A stretch of 64,000 nucleotides of DNA, taken from the NCBI RefSeq assembly GCF_033807575.1, contig NC_084707.1:23771888-23835887 (forward strand), written 5' to 3'. Positions 31,561 through 43,681 of this stretch are shown one piece after another. The notes beneath the pieces are model-generated. The model did no database searches. It had not been told where the DNA came from and was given only the letters and a program-made list of their open reading frames with translations. This DNA is from Cydia pomonella. Its lineage: Eukaryota; Arthropoda; Insecta; Lepidoptera; Tortricidae. Made by a program: the position numbers and the translations under genes. The first letter of the stretch is position 1, and every line of letters begins with the position of its first letter.

Positions 31561-32712
31561 TAATTTGGAGTTTAATTAAACCTAATTCCGACCCTTAAAA
31601 AGAATAAAACACAGATGTTTTTTCAAATCAAATCAAACACGTATATTACAAGCTTCTTGTAAAGACAAAATCACATAACTGGCAAGTAAATTTTAGGTTT
31701 TAACTCAAAATAAAAAAAAGTTGACAGATTAAGGGTTCCCATAGAAACAAGGAAATCGGTGCTGAAGTTTTTGTTAAAAATTAAGGGTTAGTTGAATACT
31801 TTCCACACCACGGAAATAGCTCTTTAATAGCGTGAATAGATCAAGATTGGAATAAATAAAAGAAATTATAAAATTGATAATTTGTACCAAAACTAAAGAG
31901 TAAATAACAAAACTACCACTTTTTCTATTAACGTGGCATACCACGGAATTACTTACCACAGAAGTAATTGGCGCCTATCACCGCTGTATTTTATTTTCAA
32001 TTTTAAACGTATTTCCTGGTCAAAAACTAAGTTAAAAGTAATTCAAAATCGTGTAGAAAACAATACACAACCTCTTAAAAGGCATTGCACTAGTTTATTT
32101 GCCATAACTATTACGTAAAACACTAAGTAAGATTGGAGTGCACTTACCTGTGGAGTCACGCGTCTGTATGGAACAACCGGTTCTTGCGCCGCCGTCGCAC
32201 AAACTGACGAATCGCGAGTTTTTTGTTACACTCACACAAATGCACACTAATGGGCACGATACCAATGAATGAGCTTGTTTTGTGTATGCTTTATTTCTTA
32301 GAGAATAGATCTGTTTGCTTGCAAAATTCGTATTTGTAAACACCGCGGTGTTAGACGTCGATTTTGATACCCGCGTTAATAGCCGCCGTTACCCTAATAT
32401 ACGCGTGACGGAGTGGTTTGAAACAAGTCATCGAAAAGATTTTTGACCTAGTAGTAATATATGGTATTTTATTTAGGTGCATTAAGTAGCATTTAATCAT
32501 GTTGGTTTGAAACGGAGGAAACAAATAACCCGACACGGATGACGGTCAATTGTAAAACGGTTACGGGAATACGGTATAGGGAGAGCGACGGTGCTGCTAT
32601 CTCTACAACTTGGGAAGCAAATCAAATTATTGTATTAACTGTTCTGATTTGTGTTTTTCTTAGAAAGTCATAATTATAAATTAAAACAGATGATGAGATC
32701 TGTCGGTCTGGC
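31561..32712. other. gene-free stretch
   Basis: A minus-strand CACAG/GTAAGT (around 32149) matches a 5' splice donor consensus, and an 82-codon open frame covers it (32095-32343). I see no acceptor or partner exon and do not call a gene. Confidence 0.3.
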
Positions 32713-32789
32713 ATGAGTTTGCGTTCTCGCCCGCAAGTCCATACTTGAAGTCGCGTAAGATGGAGTCATGCGCGAGAACGCAACTCAGG
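32713..32789. repeat. imperfect hairpin
   Basis: GAGTTTGCGTTCTCGC pairs with GCGAGAACGCAACTC, with one base unpaired. A foldback remnant without coding capacity. Confidence 0.6.
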
Positions 32790-32868
32790 TTTGTAAGCCT
32801 CCTAAGGCCCATTCATACAAATGAAAACTCCAAAATTTGCCACTTCAATTTGAACCTATAGTGTAGGA

Positions 32869-32924
32869 GAGTTGATTTTGCTTTGTTTTAAAATGGAAAG
32901 ATACAAAGCAAATTCAACTCTGTT
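32869..32924. repeat. short hairpin
   Basis: GAGTTGATTTTGCTTTGT pairs with ACAAAGCAAATTCAACTC, with one mismatch and a loop of about 20 bp. Confidence 0.6.
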
Positions 32925-32940
32925 CTAATTGAATATGATT

Positions 32941-33250
32941 TTTTTTTTATACTACGTCGGTGGCAAACAAGCATACGGCCTGCCTGATGGTAAGCAGTAT
33001 CCGTAGCCTATGTACGCCTGCAACTCCAGAGGAGTAACATGCGCGTTGCCGACCCTAACCCCCTCCCACCCTCGTTGAGCTCTGGCAACCTTACTCACCG
33101 GCAGGAACACAACACTATGAGTAGGGTCTAGTGTTATTTGGCTGCAATTTTCTTTAAGGTGGAGGTACTTCCCCAGTTGGGCTCTGCTCTAGATCTGGAA
33201 TAACATCCGCTGTGCTGTGCCCTACCACACAGAGCGAAATTTCATCGAAC
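32941..33250 (-). mobile_element. poly(A)-ended retroelement (family E), copy 1
   Basis: Read on the minus strand it runs from TGTGTGGTAGGGCACAGCAC, through AGATCTAGAGCAGAGCCCAA and TGTGTTCCTGCCGGTGAGTA, to TGCCACCGACGTAGTATAAA plus an A-run. An inverted, nearly full-length sister lies at 37915-38212. Partial copies are at 50205-50490 and 61793-62080. The A-tail suggests LINE-mediated retroposition. Confidence 0.75.
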
Positions 33251-35448
33251 TGAATAAGTTCTATAGGTTGGGTCTTAGGAGGTAAGATTATATGAATACT
33301 AATCAAATAATTTGATAAAGTTTTAAATGTGTTTCTATTGTATTACGGATACAGAGATAAAGACAAGTCCCATCAAAATTCAAATAGGTACTTGACTGTG
33401 TATAAATATTTTCACTTCTTATACGAAATAAAGCAAGATAAGAGGATAAGTTCGCTTTGGTACTTCTTACTCATTCTATGTTACTTTTAATATGTATTTT
33501 TGTACTATGTATATGTAAAGTTTAATATGTAATCTACTTTTAATATGTAAAGTTTACTACTACTTAGTAGTCTAAAGCATCGGAAAATTATTTATTGCAC
33601 ACTATCTATTTAGTAAATCGAACAGAAATTTTAAGACTATAAGAAAATTAAAAATTAAGAAGGATGTTTTATTAAATATACATATGATTGATTGTTGTTT
33701 TTCATCTATTCTTTCATAATGAGGCACAAACATAAATGCGTACTTAAAGTTATCAATTCTATATTGAGTAATCCCATTCTTTTAAGCAGATACAATAAAA
33801 ACACAAACAATACCTTAGTGACATAAATTGCCTATGCGGAAAAATTAACGGGCAAGACATTTTTTGACTAAGCCAGAAATAACTAATCCCTAACTAAGTA
33901 TCTTGTTAAGCTTTTCAGTTAGGTTACCTATTTCGTAAGTAACGTAACTCTTTTGCTAACGATTAGTAAGAAATAATAATTTAATGTTCTCAAATATTCA
34001 AAAATATGCGGTTTACCTACTAGTGGAGACATCTAGCGGAGTCTAGCCGAAATAAGAAGACGTTATAAATCTTTTGCTATTTTTTTATACACTTGCTATT
34101 TTGGCTAATTATATGTAATTGTATTAGCGTTTTGGTACCTATATTACATTTCACAAAACTTTAAAACTACGTATAAATTGTACACATGTAATCATAATTC
34201 GTATATTAATTTAACTATTCATTTAATAAAGTATTCAAAGTAATGTTTTGTAAGTACGTATGTATTTGTATTTATAAAAAGTTAATATTGTAAAACTAAA
34301 TAAAATAAATAAAAGGTAAACAAAATATGACGTGTCTTTTTTTGAAAATGATTAAAAAAATCTATTTAAAAATTAGTTTATATTACTTATGAAAGCAAAA
34401 TAATGTATCATCTTATATGATTTATAACTGTTACATATTTTCTATGACTTATTTAAAAGTGTTTTATAATAAAAGGACACGTCAAAATCGTTTACCTTCT
34501 TTCTAATATAAAAAAAAACGAAGTATAAAAAAGTTTCCATGGTCCAAAATATGGTAGGTAGTAGATAGTAGAATTAAATACCTATCTTCGTTCAGGTGTG
34601 ACTATTATTGAAATGGTTGTAGTTCTGGGATATAAAAATGAAAGAAACAACTCGAAAAAAACTAAAATAACATTGGTATTGATACGTAGGTATTTGTGGA
34701 CCATACAATACAATACTACTCTTTATTGCACACCTCAATACAGAAAACAATACAACGAATACAGAAAATTAAGAAGACGCAAAACATCACGTGATTGTAT
34801 CGCTAAAAAGCGATAGTTGTAGTACTGGACTTGGTGGTTTATGGTATTGAGAAAAATAATAAAGTACATAGGTACTTAACTCGAAATGGGTGTTCCTAGC
34901 GCAGTATAAATGTGCAATAGTAAGACATGCCACAAAGGTGCATCTCAAGTCTCACTAAAAGTACCTACTATGTGTCATTTTATTATTTAAAATCATATTG
35001 TATCTACTCTATTCTAATTTTCTTTTTTATATACCTTCTCTATATCAACAAAATTTCCAAGGATCGTTCATTATCACTTATAAAGTGTCGATCAATTTTC
35101 TCTTTATGGTTATTGAAAATGAAAACTAGTAAGGCGTTTCTTGGAAGTAGGTATTAATATTACTAGTTATATATAATGAAATAAATGAAAATGAAAATAA
35201 ATGACTAAATGAAAATATTCAAAAATATGTGCCAAAGAACGAAATGATAAGTGAGTTTCTTGAACTTAATATGCGATCACAAAAAAAAATATAAATATGG
35301 CGAGAAAGATTAGATGCAGTAGGTAATTATGAAAATTTTGATATGTTTAATAAGTTTTTGAAATTCACTTAATTATTTTAGGATTCATTTTAATGTAAGG
35401 GTTATATGGTACGGAAGAAAAATAAATTTTAAAATAAAAACAATTTAG
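33251..35448. other. long gene-free stretch
   Basis: It contains dispersed repeat DR2 copy 2 (34420-34520) and a LINE 3'-UTR-like piece near 33338-33545. No gene seen. Confidence 0.4.
34420..34520 (+). repeat. dispersed repeat DR2, copy 2
   Basis: TGATTTATAACTGTTACATA, GTCAAAATCGTTTACCTTCT and AAAAAAAACGAAGTATA correspond in order to the copy at 22085-22200. Confidence 0.65.
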
Positions 35449-36073
35449 TTTATTTTTATGGCATTAACAAAGTTTTTTCCTCATACTATAATACATCGTT
35501 GGTACTGACATCGAATTATAATTAAACACTAATATTTACATTTGAGATGCACTAATACCTTTCTTAGCCAGGCGGCTTATCGTAGACAGGCTAACACCTA
35601 GTATAGGATCAATAAATAAATTACACAGCAATAGTTTAAAGTAAGGCTTAAAGTCTTGATCGATACGCGGGAAACAAGTAAACTCAACAAACCGACGCGA
35701 GAAGATTACGAAACAAATCTGGAACCAGTCTTAACTATTCAGCTAAGTCGCGACATCTATAGAAAATAATCTCTTTTTGGTACCAATCTCACTTCACATA
35801 ATTCCGGCGCTACTTTACCTTAAACATTTAAAGACGCATCGAAAACAAAAATCACAGTTAACACAATTCGATACTCTATTCATTAGAGCCTAAGCTATCA
35901 TAACTCCTCAACATAATATGTACAAGCACTTGATATGAGACGCACTCTTTACAATTCTCTAGTAACTATTTAATTCAATAAATAAAGTACGCGCATATTG
36001 GCCTCACAGTTCGTAACACTTATAACTACACTGCCAACCTGGAAGGTGTTCTTCAAGGCAGGCAAGTTGGTCT
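35449..36073 (-). other. putative 3' UTR of the Sox gene
   Basis: On the minus strand an AATAAA polyadenylation signal lies at 35454-35449, about 620 bp after the stop codon. No coding frame or repeat lies between. This is a reasonable 3' UTR, but the end is inferred from the signal alone. Confidence 0.4.
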
Positions 36074-36811
36074 TCAATATATGACGGAAACTGGCCGCCG
36101 GAGCTGGTCGTCGTGAGGGCTGTGCTGCGTCGGCGTGGCGGGCGAGACCGGTGATGACGGAGCGCCGTACTGCGGGAACAGGGGAGACGAGAACGGTTTC
36201 GGCGGCCCCGTCGGCGTCGTGTACAGTGACGAATAGAATGAGGACACTACAGCGGCGGCGGATGATGACACCGTCGGTAATTTTTCCGCCGTCGGCGCCA
36301 TCAGTTTGGAGAACTGAAGATGATCCAACTGATGTGGGAAGTATGGCGACATCGCAGGGTATGATAGCGAATCCAAATGTCCAACACCCGGTGCTGGGCC
36401 TGTGAAGTAAGGCAGCGGGAAGCTGGGGAACGCTCCTGCACCAGGCGCTCCTCCGGAGGTCGGGGGCTTGGGCTTCCTGCGCGGCCTGTACTTGTAGTCC
36501 GGATGCTCCTTCATATGCAGAGCTCGCAGTCTTTTAGCCTCGTCAATGAACGGCCTCTTCTGCATTTCTGACAACAGCTTCCACTCCGCGCCGAGCCGTT
36601 TAGAAATCTCCGAGTTGTGCATCTTCGGGTTGTCCTTGGCTATTTGTCGGCGCTGAAGTCTGGACCAGACCATGAACGCGTTCATCGGCCTCTTGATGTG
36701 CCCCTCGGACTGCGGTGAGGAGGCCGGCAGCGGCTGCGGTGCACTCGGGTACTCCGGCAGCATGCCCGGATGCATGGAGAACGCATAAGGGTGATGGCTT
36801 AAAGTCGACAT
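36074..36811 (-). CDS. D: SoxB-group HMG-box transcription factor, Dichaete-like
   Basis: A single uninterrupted frame of 245 residues. The HMG box is at residues 38-116, opening with HIKRPMNAFMVWSRLQRRQI and closing with YKYRPRRKPK. It holds the canonical FM-W intercalating region and both basic nuclear-localisation stretches, so it should bind AACAAT-type sites in the minor groove and bend DNA in the nucleus. The tail is Pro/Ser/Ala-rich with PYFTG, SSFYSSLY and a terminal LRRPVSVIY. From memory this tail and the box resemble insect Dichaete; Sox21b is the main alternative. The start is taken at ATG 36811: a longer frame begins at TTG 36823, not a usual eukaryotic start. A two-codon upstream ORF (ATG at 36844) precedes it. 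The frame is intronless, as Dichaete is. No neighbouring gene lies in the window. Confidence 0.9.
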   Translation of the reverse strand: MSTLSHHPYAFSMHPGMLPEYPSAPQPLPASSPQSEGHIKRPMNAFMVWSRLQRRQIAKDNPKMHNSEISKRLGAEWKLLSEMQKRPFIDEAKRLRALHMKEHPDYKYRPRRKPKPPTSGGAPGAGAFPSFPLPYFTGPAPGVGHLDSLSYPAMSPYFPHQLDHLQFSKLMAPTAEKLPTVSSSAAAVVSSFYSSLYTTPTGPPKPFSSPLFPQYGAPSSPVSPATPTQHSPHDDQLRRPVSVIY

Positions 36812-37070
36812 GATTATTTCCAAGTGTCGAAGACTTTAAAGCATTGATTGTAAGGTGATTTATGGCACAATGCGGTGAATAGCACTAAGAGCAGGTGAAT
36901 GTGTCGCGTCGAAGTCGAGCGATAGACTGACGGGATAGCTAAGAGCTCGCGTGGTTATCGGCGCGAGGGGGGCGCGGCCTGGGGCGGCGTGACCGCTGCC
37001 AATAGAGGGCCCGCGTGTAAAGCCTGCGCCCCTCCTCGACACTTGTGTCCGTCCTGCTCACTCTAACCAA
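36812..37070 (-). promoter_or_regulatory. GC-rich 5' flank of the Sox gene
   Basis: The sequence upstream of the start is distinctly GC-rich compared with its surroundings, especially 36950-37035 (GGGGCGCGGCCTGGGGCGGC). It contains the two-codon uORF ATG-CTT-TAA (36844-36836). I see no clear TATA box. The promoter and 5' UTR must lie in or near here, but the transcription start cannot be placed from sequence. Confidence 0.4.
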
Positions 37071-37914
37071 TTTTACTTATGTTTGTCCCCCTCAGTCCAA
37101 CAACACCCTGTACCGTAGCTTGGAACAACCGTACAGCTGTTTGGATCTGTCGCGGGCTCGGAGCTCAATGCATCATAATATAACTGGTACAATAATGGGC
37201 TATTTTAGACATTTCTTTTGGAATGAAAAATATGACAAAACTTGCCCGAATCAGGTGTATTCAATGCTTTCTTGGATTCTTTCAACCTTATTTTATTTTC
37301 TACAATAATGATTCTGTCGCCATATTTTATTTTTTAATTAGCACGTATTAAATTTGTTGTAATAATTTATTTGATATAAAAATCTAAGACTTTTAAGCAA
37401 CATTAAGACTTTAAATTTGGGAATCTGGACATTGTAAACTGCCTGTTAATTAATAATTTAGAAGATGATGTGGATTGAAATATAAAATAGATATGTAATT
37501 GTTAGTTTTCTATCGTTTTTCAATTTAATATTTAATATTGGTATAATTTACTAATAATCGGTATAAATTCCTATTTTAGAATACAACTGTAGGATAAAAA
37601 TTACATATTAGACATCTCCAAAGTTACCTACCTACCTATGCATAGATATATTCAGAACTTGCCCAACAGCTCTACCTAGCTAATAATGAAATAGCTGATT
37701 AGTGCACGATTTTTCTTTCTTGTTTCTTATTGTTTTAGTAAAAAGTATTTCAATGGAACTAAATCCCCGTGGTTTTAAGGATTCATTCGTAATAATTTGA
37801 TTGTAGTTCGATTGATTCACAGATATGATAATAATTTATAATCTGACGTATAATAAATAATTTTGGACCCGGGTACGTCCTTAAACTACGTTCAAAAGAG
37901 AGGTATGGGCATTG
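37071..37914. other. gene-free stretch
   Basis: No gene. GGACCCGGGTACGTCC at 37866 repeats the word seen near 5989. Confidence 0.35.
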
Positions 37915-38212
37915 TGAATGTCATCTCGATTTGTGTGGTAGGAAACAGCCAGCGGATGTCATTCCAGATCTAGAGCAGAGCCCAACTGGGGAAGTACCTC
38001 CACTTTACAGAAAACCGCAGCCAAATAACACTAGACCCTACTCATAGTGTTGTGTTCCTGCCGGTGAGTAAGGTTGCTAGAGAGCTCAACGAGGGGGGGT
38101 TTAGGGTCGGCAACGCCTCTGGAGTTGCAGGCGTACATAGGCTGCGGAGACTGCTTACCATCAGGCAGGCCGTATGCTTGTTTGCCACCGACGTAGTATT
38201 AAAAAAAAACAT
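37915..38212 (+). mobile_element. poly(A)-ended retroelement (family E), copy 2
   Basis: Plus-strand copy from TGTGTGGTAGGAAACAGCCA through CCAGATCTAGAGCAGAGCCC to TTGCCACCGACGTAGTATTA and nine As. It is near full length and diverged from copy 1 by scattered changes. Copies 1 and 2 lie inverted on either side of the Sox gene. Confidence 0.78.
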
Positions 38213-38588
38213 AATTATTAAAATCGAAGAGTCTCAAGAAGACAAGTACAAAATATATTGGCCATGTCCATTACATTATGTATTTCATTAGGAACGGACT
38301 TCCACAACGGTGACAACCATAAAGCCAGATTGTCTCTGTCTGACTGTGACAATGACACCAATAAAGATTTCAGTCATACAATACCGGGATGTGTCATATG
38401 ATAATATGTATTTAAGTTTTTTCCTTCGAGCAACACCGGCTTCCAAACGTTTTTTCAGTTAAATTAATCAAACTTATGACCACATCGAAATAAGTCACAT
38501 TCAATTCGAGATTTTAACTCATATAGAAAAAGTTCCAAATTCAAAAACGATGAGGCTATACCTAACACCACCTGCTTTTAAAATACTT

Positions 38589-39248
38589 AATAGGGTTGTT
38601 TCCATCTACAAATCTTAGGGCAGAATTGTATCCCAATAAATTCTTTTGGATTATAAGAACATGTTAAACTACTTTTAGGGGACCTGTAATGACCATATTT
38701 TTGTAAATATTGAATTTAAAATATATTTTGGCACACGTCACGTGACCAAACTCGAAACGTCTTTGAAGATTCTGATGACGTCACAACTCTCGGATTGACA
38801 CTGTTGACAGTTAGGCGATAAACAACAAATATAAGAACATGTTAAACTACTTTTAGGGGACCTGTAATGACCATATTTTTGTAAATATTGAATTTAAAAT
38901 ATATTTTGGCACACGTCACGTGACCAAACTCGAAACGTCTTTGAAGATTCTGATGACGTCACAACTCTCGGATTGACACTGTTGACAGTTAGGCGATAAA
39001 CAACAAATGACAAATGTCAGTTGACAGCTCGTATCTTCTACGTGTGTATGTAGTTATGTGTCAAACCGTAAACTGTGACGTCACACAATTTTCAAAGAGC
39101 GTTTTGGGCGCGAAAGCATCCGTCAAGATATATTTTGTTAATTTAACATATTTAAAGCCGTTTTTAGTATAAAAGTTGAATGTTAGGGCAACTTTTACTT
39201 AATATAGAACGTAATACAAGCGTTTCAAAAATTGGAAACAACCCTATT
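38589..39248. mobile_element. inverted-repeat element T2 with an internal duplication
   Basis: The ends are AATAGGGTTGTTTCCA (38589) and TGGAAACAACCCTATT (39248). The 660-bp interior is non-coding and contains an exact tandem duplication (38653-39008). Superfamily and target duplication are unclear. Confidence 0.75.
38653..39008. repeat. exact 178-bp tandem duplication
   Basis: Unit 38653-38830 is repeated immediately at 38831-39008, and I see no difference between the two. Each begins ATAAGAACATGTTAAACTAC and ends GGCGATAAACAACAAAT. Identity implies a recent duplication, or an assembly artefact. Confidence 0.9.
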
Positions 39249-41056
39249 TTGACGGTACCTCATGGCGGTTAGCACGTACGCTATTATTACCGATGCTCCA
39301 ACATCAACACTAATACGGTGCTATGCGAAGTAAGCGCCGACCCCTATCAGGTACCTTATTTAGTGGAACGTCACAATTGAGTTTTAAGTAGATAATCTAC
39401 ATGCCTTGAAGATAAAAGAAGCCAAATTAATATTGCATAACGGTAAAGTTAGACTCCGTCATACCTAGGTATCAGGTAGGTTTCTTGAAGTCTTAAACCA
39501 TTTAATCGGCAATATGCAATTGTAATAATAATATGTACTACTTAGAAATACTAATTATTTTAAAATTTCTCAAAACCTTAAAATATCAAACATTTAATCA
39601 GATAAGTAAAGTCTAACTTTTTATAAAAACTTTTGTAACTTATAAAACTTTTGTAGTAGTAATAAAAGTTTATAAAAGCAATAATCATTTGTATGAAACG
39701 ATTTTATTGCATTTGCCGTCTTTAATCCCCTAGAACTACAATTGTCCCTACTGTGCTCGATTGTACTGTGCCGCCCCAATGCAATATGAAGTCTATTCCA
39801 ATGACATTAAGTCGACTTTGGTTTGGCATTAACAAAACTGCCTCGATTCTAAAAGTACTTAATATCAGTAGTATTTTTTTTTTTTTACTTTTTTGGTCGG
39901 AATATTAAAAGTGAGTTAAAACAACACGAGGTAGATATCTATAAGCTTAAACTTTACGGTGTAATTATTTTATTTGCATTAGTATCTATAGGTATAATTA
40001 GCTTTTATTCATGTTTACTAGATCTAAAAACATTTGAGACAGAGTACCTAGGTATGTCTTTGTTTCAATCTTTATTTATTTAATTACCACTAAAATAAGT
40101 GAGAGCAAATACACTTTACATATGTATAAACCTACTTATAATAAAATTAAAAACGAATCCAAATTAAAATATGTCTAAATAAGGCCCCCGCGTTATTGTG
40201 CCAACGACGCTGGCAGCATTCCCTCGCTGAATGCTGAATAGTTATGCGTTGCGAGAGAAAGCGGCCAGCTCTCTGGTCACCGGTAATATCGATCAGCTTT
40301 GTTTAAGACACCTTAAACATCGTTATCAGTGAAAGAGTTTTCTAACTAATTTATTTGAAAACTATACGAAATAATGGGTTAGTAAATATAAAAATAGTTA
40401 TTTAAACCAAGTTCGTTCCCTACTAATATAATAAACGCGAAATAAACTTTTCACGTCAGCAGCTCGAAAAAGGGAAATTTGCTGCTTAATAACAGTGAGC
40501 TAAATCGCATTTTGCTCGCTGAGTGAGACAAAATAACATTCAAGTGACCTTTATATTCGATTGTCATTTCAACGTGCGGGGCTTAATACAAGTTCGAAGT
40601 ATTTCATTTATTCATTTCCTTTATTCACTTAAATACAATGCAAGTTTACAGTATGTCATCACACCAAAGCACTTACACGCTAAATTATTAATTATACATA
40701 AAGAGAAAATAATATATGTCAGAGAGAGAAATAGTCAAATAAGAAATTACAATTATTTATCGTTCACAAAAAATAATAATAATACTAAATAAAGATAAAT
40801 AAATAAATACTAATAAAACAAATCATGATTCATTCAAATTATTTAGGAGCTGTTTGGCAATACAACATAATTGGGCAAATTTTCCGGCAAACATGTCAGC
40901 CTCCTCGTACTGAGTGAGCATTAAGAACTTATACAAATTTACGCAATTGTTACGCAGTAAATAATTCTACTTAACTACTTTTAACGATCTCTACTATAGA
41001 TGACAAATAGTAGCACCTGCAATTCGGATCGTATCTTACAAAGTATTTTCTTACAA
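39249..41056. other. gene-free stretch flanking the Sox locus
   Basis: No gene. 40186-40320 is a locally GC-rich, apparently single-copy patch with a CTTTGTT word (about 40298), a possible regulatory element only by position and composition. Confidence 0.35.
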
Positions 41057-41905
41057 AAAAAGCGGCCAAGTGCGAGTCGGACTCGCCCATGAAGGGTTCC
41101 GCACCATTTATGACGTATTAAAAAAAAACTACTTACTAGATCTCGTTCAAACCAATTTTCGGTGGAAGTTTGCATGGTAATGTATATCATATATTTTTTT
41201 TAGATTTTTCATTCTGTTATTTTAGAAGTTACAGGGGGGGGGCCCAAATTTTTTCACTTTGGAAGTGTCTCTCGCGCAAACCATTCAGTTTAGAAATAAA
41301 TGATATTAGAAACCTAAATATCATTTTTGAAGACCTATCCATAGATACCCCACACGTATGGGTTTGATGCGAAAAAAAATTTTTTTTTTAATTTTTATGA
41401 CGTATTAAAAAACACTCCTTACTAGATCTCGTTCAAACCAATTTTCGGTGGAAGTTTGCATGGCAATGTATATCATATATTTTTTTTAGATTTTTCATTC
41501 TGTTATTTTAGAAGTTACAGGGGGGGGGGACACACATTTTACCACTTTGGAAGTGTCTCTCGCGCAAACTATTCAGTTTATCAAAAACTGATATTAGAAA
41601 CCTCAATATCATTTTTAAAGACCTATCCATAGATACCCCACACGTATGGGTTTGATGAAAAAAGATTTTTAGAGTTTCAGTTCTAAGTATTTTGTGTAAA
41701 AATACCCAAAATTTATTGTTTTTTTTTTTCTATTTTTGTGTAAAAATCCTAATGCGGTTCATAGAATACATCCACTTACCAAGTTTGAACAGTATAGCTC
41801 TTATAGTTTCGGAAAAAAGTGGCGGTGACAGAATCGGACAGACAGATGGACATGACGAATCTGTTAAGGGTTCCGTTTTTTGCCATTTGACTACGGAACT
41901 CTAAA
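41057..41905 (+). mobile_element. GGGTTCCGT repeat, near-complete copy with internal duplication
   Basis: Head CGGCCAAGTGCGAGTCGGAC then AAGGGTTCCGC. Tail TCGGACAGACAGATGGACAT then GGGTTCCGTTTTTTGCCATT and GACTACGGAACTCT. The interior is duplicated with a period of about 286 bp: ACTAGATCTCGTTCAAACCA at 41135 and 41421, CACGTATGGGTTTGATG ending 41369 and 41657. Non-coding. Confidence 0.75.
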
Positions 41906-43262
41906 AAGTTGTCGATTGAACTGTCAATTGATGTTCGTTAATTCATTATTTTCGTATTATTTTATTGAAATTTCTTTCGTTTTGTTTTATTGCGGTAATT
42001 AAAGTTAATTGTTAGAATACCTTCAGAAAACATGAGTGAAGTAGTGATGAAGACGGATTAAATTTTTTCAGGTTATATTTTTTGATGGCTGACTGACGTG
42101 AAAATTTTTGTGTACTACACGAGATCAAAATTATTGACATCTCGTGCGCTTTTGAGCCCCTTACTACGCTCAAGATTCTAAATTAAATTTACTCGCTACG
42201 CTCGTGAATCTATTATAGAATCTATCGCTTGCACGGGACTCAACACAAGCACTCAAATAAATATCAAACTTTGCTCTCTTGTTGCACAAATAATTATTTC
42301 ATCACACCAACTGGTAAAGGCCCTCCAGATTGTTCAAAAACTAATGAGAAAGTTGCATTTTATCCACATGTGGTAATGCAAAGTTAGTATTCTTCCTCGT
42401 GTTGGTGTGGTGAAAAATTTTGTGTTTCACTCGGAGGCAGTCTGTCTAACCCTCGTGGTAAATTTTGGAATCGTTCGCTTGCTCGGGTATCAATATTTGC
42501 ACGAGCAGTTAAACAACAACTTTGCCCCCTTGTAAAACAAATGACTATTGCCTATCTGTCTGTCTGTCTGTTACCTATTCAAGCTAAAACCCTGAACCAA
42601 TCCAGATGAAATTTAGTTTGGAGATAATTTGAGACCTGGGGAAGGACATAGGGTAGGTTTTATTATCATCATCATCATTCCACGCAGACGAAGTTGCGTA
42701 CAGAACTTCGTTTCATAATTAGACGTAGACGTAGAAATATTTTTATATGAACAACAAGAAATGTGGTAAATAAATTAGATGGTAACATGCATATCATACC
42801 GAACATCACGTCTCGCAGAGAGTATAGGCATACCAATTTTACTTACAATCTAGCATTTTATCATTTTGCTTTGCAAAACATATAAAAACTCATAAATGCG
42901 CGTTTTCCCAGCAACAAGCCTAGCTAGATCGATTATACGCCCCCTAAAATCCTCATATAGCAAATTTCATCGAAATAGAGCCGCTTCCAAGATCCCCGAA
43001 ATATGTATACTTATAAATATATACAAGAATTGCTCGTCTAAAGGTATAAGATAAAAATGTTGATACAAACAACGGCCAAATTTGTTAATTTAACTACTCG
43101 TAATGTATCCAGTGGTTCGAACAATACTATTATACGTAACAACTCCCCTCCCAATTAATATCCTGGCGAGTTTACAGACGAGACTACTAGCGCCATCTAT
43201 CAACAACTCAACGCACTTTTACTTTAAATATTTAATTTTATTTTGTAAATAATTTGTTAATT
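41906..43262. other. non-coding stretch with dispersed repeats
   Basis: It holds DR3 copy 2 on the plus strand (about 42545-42715: CTGTCTGTCTGTTACCTATT, CCAGATGAAATTTAGTTTGG, ATCATCATCATCATTCCACG, CAGACGAAG). It also holds DR4 on the minus strand (about 42890-43065; see 52855). No gene seen. Confidence 0.5.
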
Positions 43263-43506
43263 TTTGACGACCGGTTTGGCCTAGTGGGTAGTCACCCTGC
43301 CTACGAAGCTGATGGTCCCGGGTTCAAATCCTGGTAAGGGCATTTATTCGTGTAATGAGCATGGATATTATTTGTTCCTGAGTCATGGGTGTTTTCTATG
43401 TATTTAAGTATTTATAAATATATATATCGTTGTCTAACAACCCTCAACAGAAGTCTTATTGAGCTTACTGTGTGACTTAGTCAATTTGTGTAATAATGTC
43501 CTATAA
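43263..43506 (+). mobile_element. tRNA-headed SINE (family A), full length
   Basis: Head GACGACCGGTTTGGCCTAGT, B-box CCGGGTTCAAATCCTGGTAA, body GAGTCATGGGTGTTTTCTAT, tail GACTTAGTCAATTTGTGTAA then TAATGTCCTATAATTA. The most complete uninterrupted copy in the window. Confidence 0.88.
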
Positions 43507-43681
43507 TTAAATATTCAGTTCTGTAAATAAATGATTCTGCCCAAAACTACCGAGATTACCGTGGAAAACCGTTAGGTGACAATCCACTTCTATAAGTATG
43601 GCTATTTCAAGACGTAATTGAATATAAGTATACCAATGATTTATTTGGTTTGTCTTCGTATTTTCTTCATTTATCAATATA

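Noticed and set aside
32095..32343. Possible first exon on the minus strand ending at a CAG/GTAAGT donor
   Set aside because: No acceptor, no continuing exon and no recognisable protein. The donor consensus alone occurs often by chance.
36151..36571. Plus-strand frames opposite the Sox gene
   Set aside because: Shadows of the GC-rich Sox coding sequence on the other strand.
43263..43345. tRNA gene call for the SINE A heads (also 17150-17223, 21089-21165, 21540-21606, 50985-51056)
   Set aside because: They have A- and B-boxes, but they occur in many copies with a common SINE body and tail and lack a proper acceptor stem.
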